Numbered from the stretch's first letter, positions 17,830-26,272 are shown. The stretch is DNA of 64,000 bases from Burkholderia sp. FERM BP-3421 (GCF_028657905.1 NZ_CP117782.1:2914001-2978000), one strand, 5' to 3'. Notes: a model not told the origin generated them from the sequence alone. Numbers and translations are program-made.

Positions 17830-18750
17830 ATGACCGACGATCCGATCGCCGCCTACCTGTCGCACCTGAAACACGTCAGGCAGCTGTCGGACCACACGCT
17901 GCGCGCCTACGCGCACGCGCTGGACGAACTGGTCAAACTCGCCGACGGCCGGCCGCTCGCGAGCCTCACCGCGGTCGACATGCGCGGCGCGGTGGCCCGC
18001 GCGCACGGCGGCGGGCTGTCGGCGCGCTCGATCGCGCACCGCCTGTCCGCGTGGCGCGCGTTCTACCGCTGGTACGCGCAGCACGTCGAAATGAGCGCGA
18101 ACCCGGTCGCCGCGGTGCGCGCGCCGAAGCGGCCGAAGACGCTGCCGAAGGCGCTCTCGGTCGACGACGCGAGCGCGCTGATGGACGCGCGCCTGCCCGA
18201 CACGACGGAAGGCGCGCGCGACCACGCGATCCTCGAGCTGTTCTATTCGTCGGGCCTGCGCCTCGCCGAGCTGGTGGGCCTCGACGCCGTCTACGCGAAC
18301 GCGGACGGCTACCGCTCGTCCGGCTGGCTCGACCTCGCCGAGGCCGAAGTCACGGTGCGCGGCAAGGGCAGCAAGGAGCGCAAGGTGCCGGTCGGCCGCA
18401 AGGCGATCGAGGCGCTCCAGGCGTGGCTCGCGGTGCGCGGCGAATTCGTGCGCCTCGATCCGCATCCGCTGTTCCTGTCCGCGCGCGGCAACCGGATGTC
18501 GCCGAACGTGGTGCGCGAGCGCGTGAAGCGCGCGGCGCTGATGGCCGGGATTCCGGCCAACGTGCACCCGCACGTGCTGCGCCACTCGTTCGCGACCCAC
18601 GTGCTGCAGTCGAGCGGCGACCTGCGCGCGGTGCAGGAGCTGCTCGGCCACGCGAGCATCACCGCGACCCAGGTGTACACGTCGCTCGACTTCCAGCATC
18701 TCGCCAAGATTTACGACAGCGCGCACCCGCGCGCGAAAAAGCGCGGCTGA
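17830..18750 (+). CDS. xerC: Site-specific tyrosine recombinase XerC
   Basis: 306 residues. With XerD it resolves chromosome dimers at dif. The N-terminal SAM-like arm-binding domain (AAYLSHLKHVRQLSDHTLRAY) is followed by the catalytic core: Arg in SSGLRLAELVGL, Lys in VRGKGSKERKVPV, HVLRHSFATHVL, His in LLGHASITATQVYTS with the nucleophile Tyr near residue 283. Location behind dapF-DUF484 fits housekeeping XerC, not a phage integrase. GSKERKVPVG and the short spacing to the upstream gene support the start. Confidence 0.95.
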   Translation: MTDDPIAAYLSHLKHVRQLSDHTLRAYAHALDELVKLADGRPLASLTAVDMRGAVARAHGGGLSARSIAHRLSAWRAFYRWYAQHVEMSANPVAAVRAPKRPKTLPKALSVDDASALMDARLPDTTEGARDHAILELFYSSGLRLAELVGLDAVYANADGYRSSGWLDLAEAEVTVRGKGSKERKVPVGRKAIEALQAWLAVRGEFVRLDPHPLFLSARGNRMSPNVVRERVKRAALMAGIPANVHPHVLRHSFATHVLQSSGDLRAVQELLGHASITATQVYTSLDFQHLAKIYDSAHPRAKKRG

Positions 18751-18760
18751 GCGCCGCCCA

Positions 18761-18800
18761 ACCCGCGCTTCAACCCGCGCTTGATCCCGCGCTTGATCCC
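18761..18800. repeat. Short imperfect tandem repeat after xerC
   Basis: Three consecutive ~14-bp copies of a CCCGCGCTT(C/G)A(A/T) unit in the xerC-rlmI gap. Too short and degenerate to suggest function. Confidence 0.5.
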
Positions 18801-18822
18801 GCCGCGTCCGACGCGGCTTTTT
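18801..18822 (+). terminator. Intrinsic terminator after xerC, just ahead of rlmI
   Basis: Perfect 7-bp stem GCCGCGT / ACGCGGC with a 3-nt loop and a TTTTT run (18818-18822). It ends the lpxL-dapF-xerC transcript 9 nt before the chosen rlmI start, leaving no room for a conventional promoter and leader after it. Confidence 0.75.
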
Positions 18823-18831
18823 GATGACGCC

Positions 18832-20034
18832 ATGCAAACCGTTACGCTCAAACCGTCGAAAGACAAATCCCTGCTGCGCCGTCACCCGTGGGTCTACGCG
18901 AACGCGATCGACCGCGTGGACGGCCGCCCCGCGTCCGGCGCGACCGTCATCGTGCGCGCGCACGACGGCCGCTTCCTCGCGCGCGGCGCGTTCAGCCCGC
19001 AGTCGCAGATCCGCGTGCGGGTCTGGAGCTTCGACGAAGCCGAGCCGATCGATCACGCCTTCTTCAAGCGCCGCGTGCAGCGCGCGCTCGCGCACCGGCA
19101 GGCGATGGTGACGGACACCGGCGCCGTGCGGCTCGTGTTCGGCGAGGCCGACGGCCTGCCCGGCCTGATCGTCGACCACTACCAGTCCGACGAGACGCCG
19201 TCGCGCGGCCAGCTGGTGTGTCAGTTCATGGCGGCCGGCGTCGAGGCCTGGAAGACCGCGATCGTCGACGCGCTGGTCGGCGCGACCGGCTGCCCGAACG
19301 TCTACGAGCGCTCCGACGTGTCGATCCGCGAAAAGGAAGGGCTCGAACAGGTGACGGGCGTGCTGGCCGGCGACCCGCCGCCCGCGACCCTGATCGCCGC
19401 CGAGCACGGCGTGCGCTACCACGTCGACGTGCCGAACGGCCACAAGACGGGCTTCTACGTCGACCAGCGCGACAACCGCGCGCTCGTCGCGCAGTACGCG
19501 CGCGAGCGCGACGTGCTGAACTGCTTCTGCTACACCGGCGGCTTCTCGCTCGCGGCGCTCAAGGGCGGCGCGCGGCGCGTGGTGTCGATCGACTCGTCGG
19601 GCGATGCGCTCGACCTGGCGCGACGCAATGTCGCGGCCAACGGCTTCGACGCGGCCCGCGCCGAATGGCTCGACGCCGACGCGTTCAAGACGCTGCGCCG
19701 CCTCGTCGACGACGGCGAGCGCTTCGACCTGATCGTCCTCGATCCGCCGAAGTTCGCGCCGTCGCGCGAGCACGTCGACCGCGCGGCCCGCGCCTACAAG
19801 GACATCAACCTGAGCGGCTTCCGGCTGCTGCGGCCGGGCGGCCTGCTGTTCACCTACTCGTGCTCGGGCGCGATCGACCTCGACCTGTTCCAGAAGATCG
19901 TCGCGGGCGCCGCGGCCGACGCGCGCGTCGACGCGCGGATCCTGAAGCGGCTCGGCGCGGGCGTCGACCATCCGCTCCTGAGCGCATTCCCCGAGGGCGA
20001 ATATCTGAAGGGCCTGCTGTTGCAAATCGCCTGA
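18832..20034 (+). CDS. rlmI: Class I SAM-dependent 23S rRNA methyltransferase (RlmI family)
   Basis: 400 residues (E. coli RlmI 396). An N-terminal PUA domain (TVTLKPSKDKSLLRRHPWVY, with SGATVIVRAHDGRFLARGAF) is followed by an EEHEE-like domain and a Rossmann methyltransferase domain. SAM motif: VLNCFCYTGGFSLAALKGGA. Catalytic region: FDLIVLDPPKFAPSR; then LLFTYSCSGAIDLDLFQKI with Cys. RlmI makes m5C1962 in 23S rRNA; the paralog RlmK/other targets cannot be excluded. The open frame reaches upstream to 18781, but Met at 18832 gives the family N terminus. Confidence 0.9.
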   Translation: MQTVTLKPSKDKSLLRRHPWVYANAIDRVDGRPASGATVIVRAHDGRFLARGAFSPQSQIRVRVWSFDEAEPIDHAFFKRRVQRALAHRQAMVTDTGAVRLVFGEADGLPGLIVDHYQSDETPSRGQLVCQFMAAGVEAWKTAIVDALVGATGCPNVYERSDVSIREKEGLEQVTGVLAGDPPPATLIAAEHGVRYHVDVPNGHKTGFYVDQRDNRALVAQYARERDVLNCFCYTGGFSLAALKGGARRVVSIDSSGDALDLARRNVAANGFDAARAEWLDADAFKTLRRLVDDGERFDLIVLDPPKFAPSREHVDRAARAYKDINLSGFRLLRPGGLLFTYSCSGAIDLDLFQKIVAGAAADARVDARILKRLGAGVDHPLLSAFPEGEYLKGLLLQIA

Positions 20035-20104
20035 TCGCCCCGATCTTGGCAGCCAACCGCGCGCGGCGGCCAATGCGACGGTCATCCGGCCGGCGCGCGG
20101 GGGC

Positions 20105-20110
20105 TTGACA
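20105..20110 (+). promoter_or_regulatory. Candidate -35 box ahead of COG0523 GTPase
   Basis: A perfect TTGACA 100 bp upstream of the start, but no clear -10 at 16-18 bp. I looked for a Zur-type palindrome in 20035-20209 and did not find an obvious one. Confidence 0.3.
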
Positions 20111-20209
20111 GGTGTGCTTCAATAGTCGGTTGCAGGCCTGCGCTTCGCGCGCGGGCGCCGCGCGCACTCCTACGTTTTGACCCCGTTTCACGAACCACAG
20201 GCGATCGAC

Positions 20210-21304
20210 ATGGCCATTCCCGTCACCATCCTCACCGGCTTTCTCGGCAGCGGCAAGACGACGCTGCTCAAGCGCATCCTGAACGAACAGCACGGCATGA
20301 AGATCGCCGTGATCGAGAACGAGTTCGGCGAAGAGAACATCGACAACGAGATCCTCGTTCAGGATTCGAACGAGCAGATCATCCAGATGAGCAACGGCTG
20401 CATCTGCTGCACGATCCGCGGCGATCTGGCGCGCGCGCTCGGCGACCTCGCCGCGAAGAAGCGCGACGGCTCGCTCGATTTCGACCGGGTCGTGATCGAA
20501 ACCACCGGCCTCGCGAATCCGGGCCCCGTCGCGCAGACCTTCTTCATCGACAGCGAGATCGCCGACGACTTCCTGCTCGACGCGATCATCACGCTGGTCG
20601 ACGCCAAGCACGCGAACGCGCAGCTCGACGAGCACGAGGTCGTGCAGCGCCAGGTCGGCTTCGCGGATCGCCTGTTCATCACCAAGGCCGACCTGGTCGA
20701 CGACGCGACGCTCGCGGGGCTCAAGCACCGCCTGCTGCACATGAATCCGAAGGCGACAGTGAAGATCGTCAATTTCGGCGACGCGGACATCAAGGAGATC
20801 TTCGACCTGCGCGGCTTCAACCTGAACGCGAAGCTCGAGATCGATCCGGACTTCCTCGCCGAGGACGACCACGCCCACGCGCATCACGACCACGACCACG
20901 GCCACGGCCACGGCCACGACGACCACGCGCATTGCGACCATGATCACGGCCATTGCGAGCACGGGCACGATCATGGCCACGCGCACCATCACCACGCGCA
21001 CCACGACGACAAGATCAAGTCGTTCGTCTACCGCAACGACCGCCCGTTCGACCCGAACAAGCTCGAGGACTTCCTCGGCGGCATCCTGCAGATCTACGGC
21101 GAACGGATGCTGCGCTACAAGGGCGTGCTGTACATGAAGGGCGTCGACCGCAAGGTGGTGTTCCAGGGCGTGCACCAGATGATGGGCAGCGACCTCGCCG
21201 CCAAGTGGCTGCCGATCGAGAAGAAGACCAGCAAGATGGTGTTCATCGGCATCGACCTGCCGCAGGACCTGATCACCGACGGCCTCGACGCCTGCCTCGC
21301 CTGA
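20210..21304 (+). CDS. COG0523 (CobW/YjiA/ZigA-like) GTP-dependent metal chaperone
   Basis: 364 residues. Walker A loop VTILTGFLGSGKTTLLKRIL (res. 5-24), the family metal motif CICC in MSNGCICCTIRGDL, and the G-domain segment LFITKADLVDD (NKxD variant TKAD) are present. A His/Asp-rich insertion (about residues 219-265, with clustered HGHGHGHDDHAH) lies between the G domain and the C-terminal CobW_C domain and would bind zinc or other metal. Members deliver metal to client enzymes under metal shortage. An in-frame Met at 20177 exists; the start at 20210 (MAIPVTIL) fits the family. Next gene: a cysteine-poor dksA. Confidence 0.9.
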   Translation: MAIPVTILTGFLGSGKTTLLKRILNEQHGMKIAVIENEFGEENIDNEILVQDSNEQIIQMSNGCICCTIRGDLARALGDLAAKKRDGSLDFDRVVIETTGLANPGPVAQTFFIDSEIADDFLLDAIITLVDAKHANAQLDEHEVVQRQVGFADRLFITKADLVDDATLAGLKHRLLHMNPKATVKIVNFGDADIKEIFDLRGFNLNAKLEIDPDFLAEDDHAHAHHDHDHGHGHGHDDHAHCDHDHGHCEHGHDHGHAHHHHAHHDDKIKSFVYRNDRPFDPNKLEDFLGGILQIYGERMLRYKGVLYMKGVDRKVVFQGVHQMMGSDLAAKWLPIEKKTSKMVFIGIDLPQDLITDGLDACLA

Positions 21305-21747
21305 GCGCCGCGGCCGGTGCGGCGGCCGGTTCGCGCCGCATCGGACGTCATCGCTTTTTCGCGGTTTGCAGGTTATATTTTCAGGATGCCGGCCGTACCG
21401 GACGGGGATCGACCCGATACGGTGGGCGCTTGCGATTCAGTTACAATACCTGCCCACTGGAAGTGGCATGACGACAACGGGCCCGGTTCTTGCATGATGA
21501 ATCGGGCGCAACGCACCGGCGAACGCCGCCGCGAGTTGGCCGGTCCGCGCGGTGCGACATGGAACGCCGCCGACCGGTTGGCGGCGCCCGCATCCGGCCC
21601 AGGGGGACCTTGGATGATGGACAACCGGTAATCCAGAGGCTTTCGGCCCCGCCCGGCGCAATGGCAAATAATTGCAAGGCCAGTTGCGGGTAATCCCAAA
21701 GTGCGGGCAATATCTCGCGGTTTGCCGCACATTGAAGAAGCAAGCAG
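21305..21747. promoter_or_regulatory. Long dksA upstream region
   Basis: 443 bp before dksA with no supportable gene. Two possible -10 boxes: TATATT at 21374-21379 and TACAAT at 21442-21447. The second would give a leader of about 290 nt. The leader contains small inverted repeats, e.g. CCAGGGGGACCTTGG near 21599, but no fold I recognise. Confidence 0.4.
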
Positions 21748-22164
21748 ATGACGAAGAAACTCTTGACCGAAGCCGAAATCCTGAAGATGAGCGACAAGGA
21801 TTACATGAACGAGGATCAGCTCGCCTTCTTCAAAGCTCGGCTCGAACAGTTGCAGGCGGAAATCCTCCACAACGCTGGCCAGACGACCGAGAACCTGCGT
21901 GAGACGGTGATCGTGCCGGATCCCGCCGATCGCGCGACGATCGAAGAGGAGCACGCGCTCGAACTGCGTACGCGCGATCGCGAGCGCAAGCTCCTCAAGA
22001 AGGTCCAGCAGTCGCTCGCGCGCATCGAGTCCGGCGACTACGGCTGGTGCGAAGAGACCGGCGAGCCGATCGGCATCCCGCGTCTGCTCGCCCGTCCGAC
22101 GGCCACGCTGTCGCTCGAGGCGCAGGAGCGGCGCGAGTTGCGCCAGAAGCTGTTCGGCGACTGA
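21748..22164 (+). CDS. dksA: RNA polymerase-binding transcription factor DksA, cysteine-poor type
   Basis: 138 residues. DksA binds the RNA polymerase secondary channel and with ppGpp retunes rRNA and amino-acid promoters. The coiled-coil tip motif is seen as VIVPDPADRATIEEEHALELRTRDRE-type sequence (Asp-x-x-Asp: D and A around residues 58-62), with typical flanks. The C-terminal zinc finger has only one of the four usual cysteines: Cys101 remains, while the other positions are Thr104, Ser122 and Ala125. This matches the zinc-independent DksA type also found in alphaproteobacteria and as DksA2 of Pseudomonas. The upstream neighbour is a COG0523 metal chaperone. Confidence 0.93.
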   Translation: MTKKLLTEAEILKMSDKDYMNEDQLAFFKARLEQLQAEILHNAGQTTENLRETVIVPDPADRATIEEEHALELRTRDRERKLLKKVQQSLARIESGDYGWCEETGEPIGIPRLLARPTATLSLEAQERRELRQKLFGD

Positions 22165-22215
22165 TCGCCCCGGCGCGGGCCGCCTCCCGCGCCCCCGACA
22201 CGCTGCTTCGAGACA

Positions 22216-22240
22216 AGCGCGCGGCCTGCCGCGCGCTTTT
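22216..22240 (+). terminator. dksA terminator
   Basis: Perfect 10-bp stem AGCGCGCGGC / GCCGCGCGCT with minimal loop, followed by TTTTGCTTTTT. Confidence 0.85.
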
Positions 22241-22260
22241 GCTTTTTGGGCCGCCGCGCT

Positions 22261-22288
22261 CTTGATATCGCGGCGCACGCCCTAAAAT
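22261..22288 (+). promoter_or_regulatory. Candidate heat-shock (sigma-32) promoter of hslVU
   Basis: CTTGATA (22261-22267), 12 nt, then CCCTAAAAT (22280-22288). This resembles the sigma-32 pattern CTTGAAA-N13/14-CCCCATnT, which is known to drive hslVU in E. coli. It lies about 100 bp before hslV. Confidence 0.5.
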
Positions 22289-22389
22289 GAAGGCCATGCG
22301 CGTCGAGCATCCTGCTCCGCGCAGCGCCACATTCCAGCGGCGACGCTCGTGCGCCGCCGCGTCTTCCCCGTTTTTCTGAAGGAACGCAG

Positions 22390-22926
22390 ATGGAGCAATT
22401 TCACGGCACGACGATCGTTTCCGTACGGCGCGGCGACAAGGTCGCCCTGGGCGGCGACGGCCAGGTGACGCTCGGCAACATCGTGATGAAGGGCGGCGCG
22501 CGCAAGGTCCGCCGCATCTACAACAATCAGGTGCTGGTCGGCTTCGCGGGCGGCACCGCCGATGCGTTCTCGCTGCTCGACCGCTTCGAGGCGAAGCTCG
22601 AAAAGCACCAGGGCAACCTGACTCGCTCCGCCGTCGAGCTGGCGAAGGATTGGCGCACCGATCGCATGCTGCGCCGTCTCGAGGCGATGCTGATCGCCGC
22701 CGACGCCACCACGACGCTCGTCATCACCGGCAACGGCGACGTGCTCGACCCCGAAGGCGGGATCTGCGCGATCGGTTCGGGCGGTTCGTATGCGCAGGCC
22801 GCGGCGCGCGCGCTGGCCGAGAACACGGATCTGTCCCCGCGCGAGATCGTCGAGAAGTCGCTCGCGATCGCGGGCGACATGTGCATCTATACGAATCACA
22901 ACCGCATCATCGAGACCATCGAGTAA
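22390..22926 (+). CDS. hslV: ATP-dependent protease proteolytic subunit HslV
   Basis: 178 residues. Forms the proteasome-like double hexamer that degrades unfolded proteins together with HslU. The mature protein would begin at the catalytic Thr in FHGTTIVSVRRGDKVALGGD after removal of the initiating residues; Gly-rich GSGGSYAQAAARAL is conserved. A good RBS (AAGGAACG) precedes the ATG. hslU follows 12 bp downstream. Confidence 0.97.
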   Translation: MEQFHGTTIVSVRRGDKVALGGDGQVTLGNIVMKGGARKVRRIYNNQVLVGFAGGTADAFSLLDRFEAKLEKHQGNLTRSAVELAKDWRTDRMLRRLEAMLIAADATTTLVITGNGDVLDPEGGICAIGSGGSYAQAAARALAENTDLSPREIVEKSLAIAGDMCIYTNHNRIIETIE

Positions 22927-22938
22927 GGACGCGCATCA

Positions 22939-24282
22939 ATGAGCACCATGACCCCTGCCGAGATCGTCTCGGAACTCGACAAGCACATCATCGGCCAGGC
23001 GAAGGCCAAGAAGGCCGTGGCCGTCGCGCTGCGCAACCGCTGGCGCCGCCAGCAGGTCGCGGAGCCCCTGCGCCAGGAAATCACGCCGAAGAACATCCTG
23101 ATGATCGGGCCGACGGGCGTCGGCAAGACCGAGATCGCGCGCCGTCTCGCGAAGCTCGCGGATGCGCCGTTCATCAAGATCGAGGCGACCAAGTTCACCG
23201 AGGTCGGCTATGTCGGCCGCGACGTCGACAGCATCGTGCGCGACCTGATCGAGATCTCGGTCAAGCAGACCCGCGAATCGGAGATGCGCAAGGTGCGCAG
23301 CAAGGCGCGGGACCAGGCTGAAGACCGGATCCTCGACATCCTGCTGCCGCAGCCGCGCGCGGTCGGCTTCGGCGCGGGCAGCGAGCACGCGAACGACGAC
23401 AACAACGTCACCCGCCAGACCTTCCGCAAGCGTCTGCGCGAAGGCCAGCTCGACGACAAGGAAGTCGAGCTCGACCTCGAGCAGCCGCAGGCCGGCATGG
23501 ACATCATGGCGCCGCCGGGCATGGAAGAGATGACCGAGCAGATCCGCTCGATGTTCTCGAACCTCGGCAACGCCAAGAAGATGCGCCGCAAGGTGAAGAT
23601 CAAGGAAGCGCTGAAGCTGCTCACGGACGAGGAAGCGGCGAAGATGCTCAACGACGAGGAAGTGAAGACGAAGGCCGTGCAGAACGTCGAGCAGAACGGC
23701 ATCGTGTTCCTCGACGAGATCGACAAGATCGCGTCGCGCAACCAGGAAGGCGGCGGCGGCGAAGTGTCGCGGCAGGGCGTGCAGCGCGATCTGCTGCCGC
23801 TCGTCGAGGGCACCACGATCAACACCAAGTACGGGATGGTGAAGACCGACCACGTCCTGTTCATCGCGAGCGGCGCGTTCCACCTCGCCAAGCCGAGCGA
23901 CCTGATCCCCGAGCTGCAGGGCCGCTTCCCGATCCGCGTCGAGCTGGAATCGCTGTCGGTCGAGGATTTCGAAGCGATCCTCGTGTCGACCGACGCGAGC
24001 CTCGTCAAGCAATACCAGGCGCTGCTCGAGACGGAGGACGTCAAGCTCGAGTTCGCCGACGACGGGATCCGCCGGCTCGCCGAAATCGCCTACTCGGTCA
24101 ACGAGAAGACCGAGAACATCGGCGCGCGGCGCCTGTACACGGTGATCGAGAAGCTGCTCGAGGACGTCTCGTTCTCGGCCGGCAACCACGCCGGCGAAAA
24201 CGTGACGATCGACGCAGCCTATGTCGACCGCGCGCTCGGCCAGGTGTCGCAGGACGAAGACCTGTCGCGTTACGTGCTGTGA
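22939..24282 (+). CDS. hslU: HslU ATPase subunit of HslUV protease
   Basis: 447 residues, AAA+ unfoldase. Walker A: ILMIGPTGVGKTEIARRLAK; Walker B: IVFLDEIDKIA; the intermediate I-domain spans roughly residues 110-240 (QTRESEMRKVRSKARDQAED onward). The C-terminal segment ends LSRYVL, the HslV-activating tail. Transcribed with hslV. Confidence 0.97.
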   Translation: MSTMTPAEIVSELDKHIIGQAKAKKAVAVALRNRWRRQQVAEPLRQEITPKNILMIGPTGVGKTEIARRLAKLADAPFIKIEATKFTEVGYVGRDVDSIVRDLIEISVKQTRESEMRKVRSKARDQAEDRILDILLPQPRAVGFGAGSEHANDDNNVTRQTFRKRLREGQLDDKEVELDLEQPQAGMDIMAPPGMEEMTEQIRSMFSNLGNAKKMRRKVKIKEALKLLTDEEAAKMLNDEEVKTKAVQNVEQNGIVFLDEIDKIASRNQEGGGGEVSRQGVQRDLLPLVEGTTINTKYGMVKTDHVLFIASGAFHLAKPSDLIPELQGRFPIRVELESLSVEDFEAILVSTDASLVKQYQALLETEDVKLEFADDGIRRLAEIAYSVNEKTENIGARRLYTVIEKLLEDVSFSAGNHAGENVTIDAAYVDRALGQVSQDEDLSRYVL

Positions 24283-24325
24283 CGTAACGTCGCGGCGCAC
24301 GTCACGCGCCGCGACGACGCAAACG

Positions 24326-24360
24326 AAACGGGCGGCTCCCTCGCGGGAACCGCCCGTTTG
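24326..24360. terminator. Terminator between hslU and regA
   Basis: Perfect 10-bp stem AAACGGGCGG / CCGCCCGTTT with a further TCCC/GGGA stem inside. Located in the gap between convergent genes. The T-run on the plus side is short; with the flanking AAACGAAAC it may serve both strands. Confidence 0.75.
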
Positions 24361-24391
24361 TCTTGGCGCGCGCCGGCGCGCCGCCGCGCGC

Positions 24392-24934
24392 TTACTGCCG
24401 CACCGGCTTCTTCGCGAGCTTGCGCTGCAGCGTGCGGCGGTGCATGTTGAGCGCGCGCGCCGTCGCCGAGATGTTGTTGTTGTTTTCCGCGAGCACGCGC
24501 TGGATGTGCTCCCATTCGAGCCGATCGACCGACAGCACGACCGGGTTCTCCAACGCCTCTTCCGCCTGCACCTCGGTGGCATTGGTCTGCAGCGCGGCCA
24601 GGATCGATTCGACGTTGGCCGGCTTCGCGAGGTAGTTGTCCGCGCCGTCCTTCACCGCCTGAACCGCGGTCGCGATGCTCGCATAGCCCGTCAGCACCAG
24701 GATCCGCGCGTCCGCCTGCAGGTCGCACAGCGGCGCGATCAGGCTCAGGCCGGAGTCTTCGCCGAGATGCAGGTCGACGGTGATGAACTGGTACTGCTGC
24801 TCGGCCGCGAGCCGCAGCGCCTCGTCCTTGTTGTGCGCCTGCCGCACCGTGTAGCCGCGGCGTTCCAGCCCGCGCGCGAGCGTGCCCGCGAACACCTCGT
24901 TGTCGTCGATCACGAGGAAGTGGTTGTCGCTCAT
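24392..24934 (-). CDS. regA: Response regulator of RegA/PrrA/ActR family
   Basis: 180 residues. Receiver domain with FLVIDDNEVFAGTLARGLE, phospho-acceptor Asp54 (FITVDLHLGEDSG) and Lys in AKPANVESILAAL. The short C-terminal Fis-type helix-turn-helix ISATARALNMHRRTLQRKL ends the protein. RegA controls redox-related operons together with RegB. Overlaps regB by 4 bp (ATGA), so the two are translationally coupled, with regB first. The conserved 'RRTLQRKLAKKP' end supports RegA class over generic NtrC-type. Confidence 0.92.
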   Translation of the reverse strand: MSDNHFLVIDDNEVFAGTLARGLERRGYTVRQAHNKDEALRLAAEQQYQFITVDLHLGEDSGLSLIAPLCDLQADARILVLTGYASIATAVQAVKDGADNYLAKPANVESILAALQTNATEVQAEEALENPVVLSVDRLEWEHIQRVLAENNNNISATARALNMHRRTLQRKLAKKPVRQ

Positions 24935-26256
24935 CTGTCGTTCTCCATCTGGTCAGCGTGTGTCGTTGAGTCGTGGCCGGCGCCGCGGGCCGCGGGCGCG
25001 ACTTCGCGCACCGCCGGCAGCCGCAGCCATGCGCGGGTGCCGCGCGGCTTCGCGTCGGCCAGCTCGATCGAGCCGCCCAGCCGCGCCGCCGCGCTGAATG
25101 CAAGGTACAGGCCGACGCCGTGGCCGCCCTGCGTGCTGTCGACCGGCATCGCGCCGAGCTGGTCGCGCAGCGCGGCCGGAATGCCGGGGCCGTTGTCGCA
25201 GACCTCGAATTCGATCTCGTCGCGCGCGCCGTCGTGCACGAGCTTCGCCGCCAGCGTAACGCGATCGCGGCTCGCGCGGGCGGCATTGTCGAGCAGGATG
25301 GTCAGGATCTGCCCGGCGGCGACCGTGTCGTCGAGCGCGACCCCGGCGGGCTGCGCGCCCAGCTGCTCGAAGCGCACATGCGGATGGCGCAGCCGCCAGT
25401 GCTGGACGAAACTGTCGAGCCAGTGCGCGACGGGCTGCCGGCTCGCGGGCTCGCTCGCCCGGCTCCTGAGCCGCGCGAGCGCCGACGTGCATTGCGCCAT
25501 CTGCTCCTCCAGCACCTTCAGGTCCGCCTCGTAGCGGGCGAGCCCCGGGTCGGTGCGCGCCGCGTCGCGCAGCTCCTCCGCCAGCATCGCGATGGTCGAC
25601 AGCGGCGTGCCCATCTCGTGCGCGACCGTGGCGGCCTGCACGCCGAGCGCGACCGCGCGTTCGTCGCGCAACAGCAGCTGCTGCGCGTCGCCGAGCGCCG
25701 CGTCGCGCTGGCGCAGCGCGCTCGACATGCGCGCGACGAACCAGGCGATCAAGCCGACGCTGACCATGAAGTTCACCCACATCCCGGCGCGGAAATAGTC
25801 GAACAGGTTGGCCGGGTTGTCGAGATTGAGCGGCACCGAATCGAAACCGAGCGCCAGGTAGCAGGCGACCGCGAACGCGGCGAGCCAGATCATCAGGTGC
25901 CACGGCAGCACCGCGGCCGCGATCGCGAGCGACGGCAGGTACAGCGATACGAACGGATTGGTGGTGCCGCCCGACAGGAACAGCAGCGCCGACAGCGCGC
26001 CGAGGTCGACCCACAGCTGGCCGAGCAGCTCGAAGTTGGTCTCGGGGCGCGCGCGCAGGACGCGCACCCAGGTCAGCGCATTGAAAACGATCTCGAGCGC
26101 GATGACCATGAGCATCGCGGGCAGCGGCAGATGGACGCCGAAGTAAGCCTGGACGACCGCGATCGTGACGAGTTGCCCGATGATCGCCAGATTGCGCAAC
26201 CAGAACAAGTGGCTCAGGTTGACGCGGCCGGTGGTGGTGATTCGGATTCGTTGCAT
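24931..26256 (-). CDS. regB: Redox sensor histidine kinase RegB/PrrB-type
   Basis: 441 residues with six predicted membrane helices in the first ~175. The quinone-sensing motif GGTTNPF is at residues 96-102, a hallmark of RegB. The kinase part has the phospho-acceptor His213 in VAHEMGTPLSTIAMLAEELR, and ATP-binding boxes with DNGPGIP and a G-box GGHGVGLYLAFS. Senses the redox state of the ubiquinone pool and phosphorylates RegA. The redox-active cysteine of Rhodobacter RegB just after the H-box is not visible here. Confidence 0.93.
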   Translation of the reverse strand: MQRIRITTTGRVNLSHLFWLRNLAIIGQLVTIAVVQAYFGVHLPLPAMLMVIALEIVFNALTWVRVLRARPETNFELLGQLWVDLGALSALLFLSGGTTNPFVSLYLPSLAIAAAVLPWHLMIWLAAFAVACYLALGFDSVPLNLDNPANLFDYFRAGMWVNFMVSVGLIAWFVARMSSALRQRDAALGDAQQLLLRDERAVALGVQAATVAHEMGTPLSTIAMLAEELRDAARTDPGLARYEADLKVLEEQMAQCTSALARLRSRASEPASRQPVAHWLDSFVQHWRLRHPHVRFEQLGAQPAGVALDDTVAAGQILTILLDNAARASRDRVTLAAKLVHDGARDEIEFEVCDNGPGIPAALRDQLGAMPVDSTQGGHGVGLYLAFSAAARLGGSIELADAKPRGTRAWLRLPAVREVAPAARGAGHDSTTHADQMENDR

Positions 26257-26272
26257 CCGCGCAGTTTACCTC

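Noticed and set aside
17830..18750. XerC as a sign of a mobile element or integrase
   Set aside because: Conserved housekeeping position behind dapF and DUF484, and no phage genes nearby.
15300..20085. Very long open frames on the minus strand opposite lpxL-dapF-xerC-rlmI
   Set aside because: They are antisense shadows of well-recognised genes, Arg/Ala/His-rich without family features, an effect of the high GC content.
20035..20209. Zur box before the COG0523 gene
   Set aside because: No clear AT-rich palindrome of the expected kind; only a TTGACA box with no matching -10.
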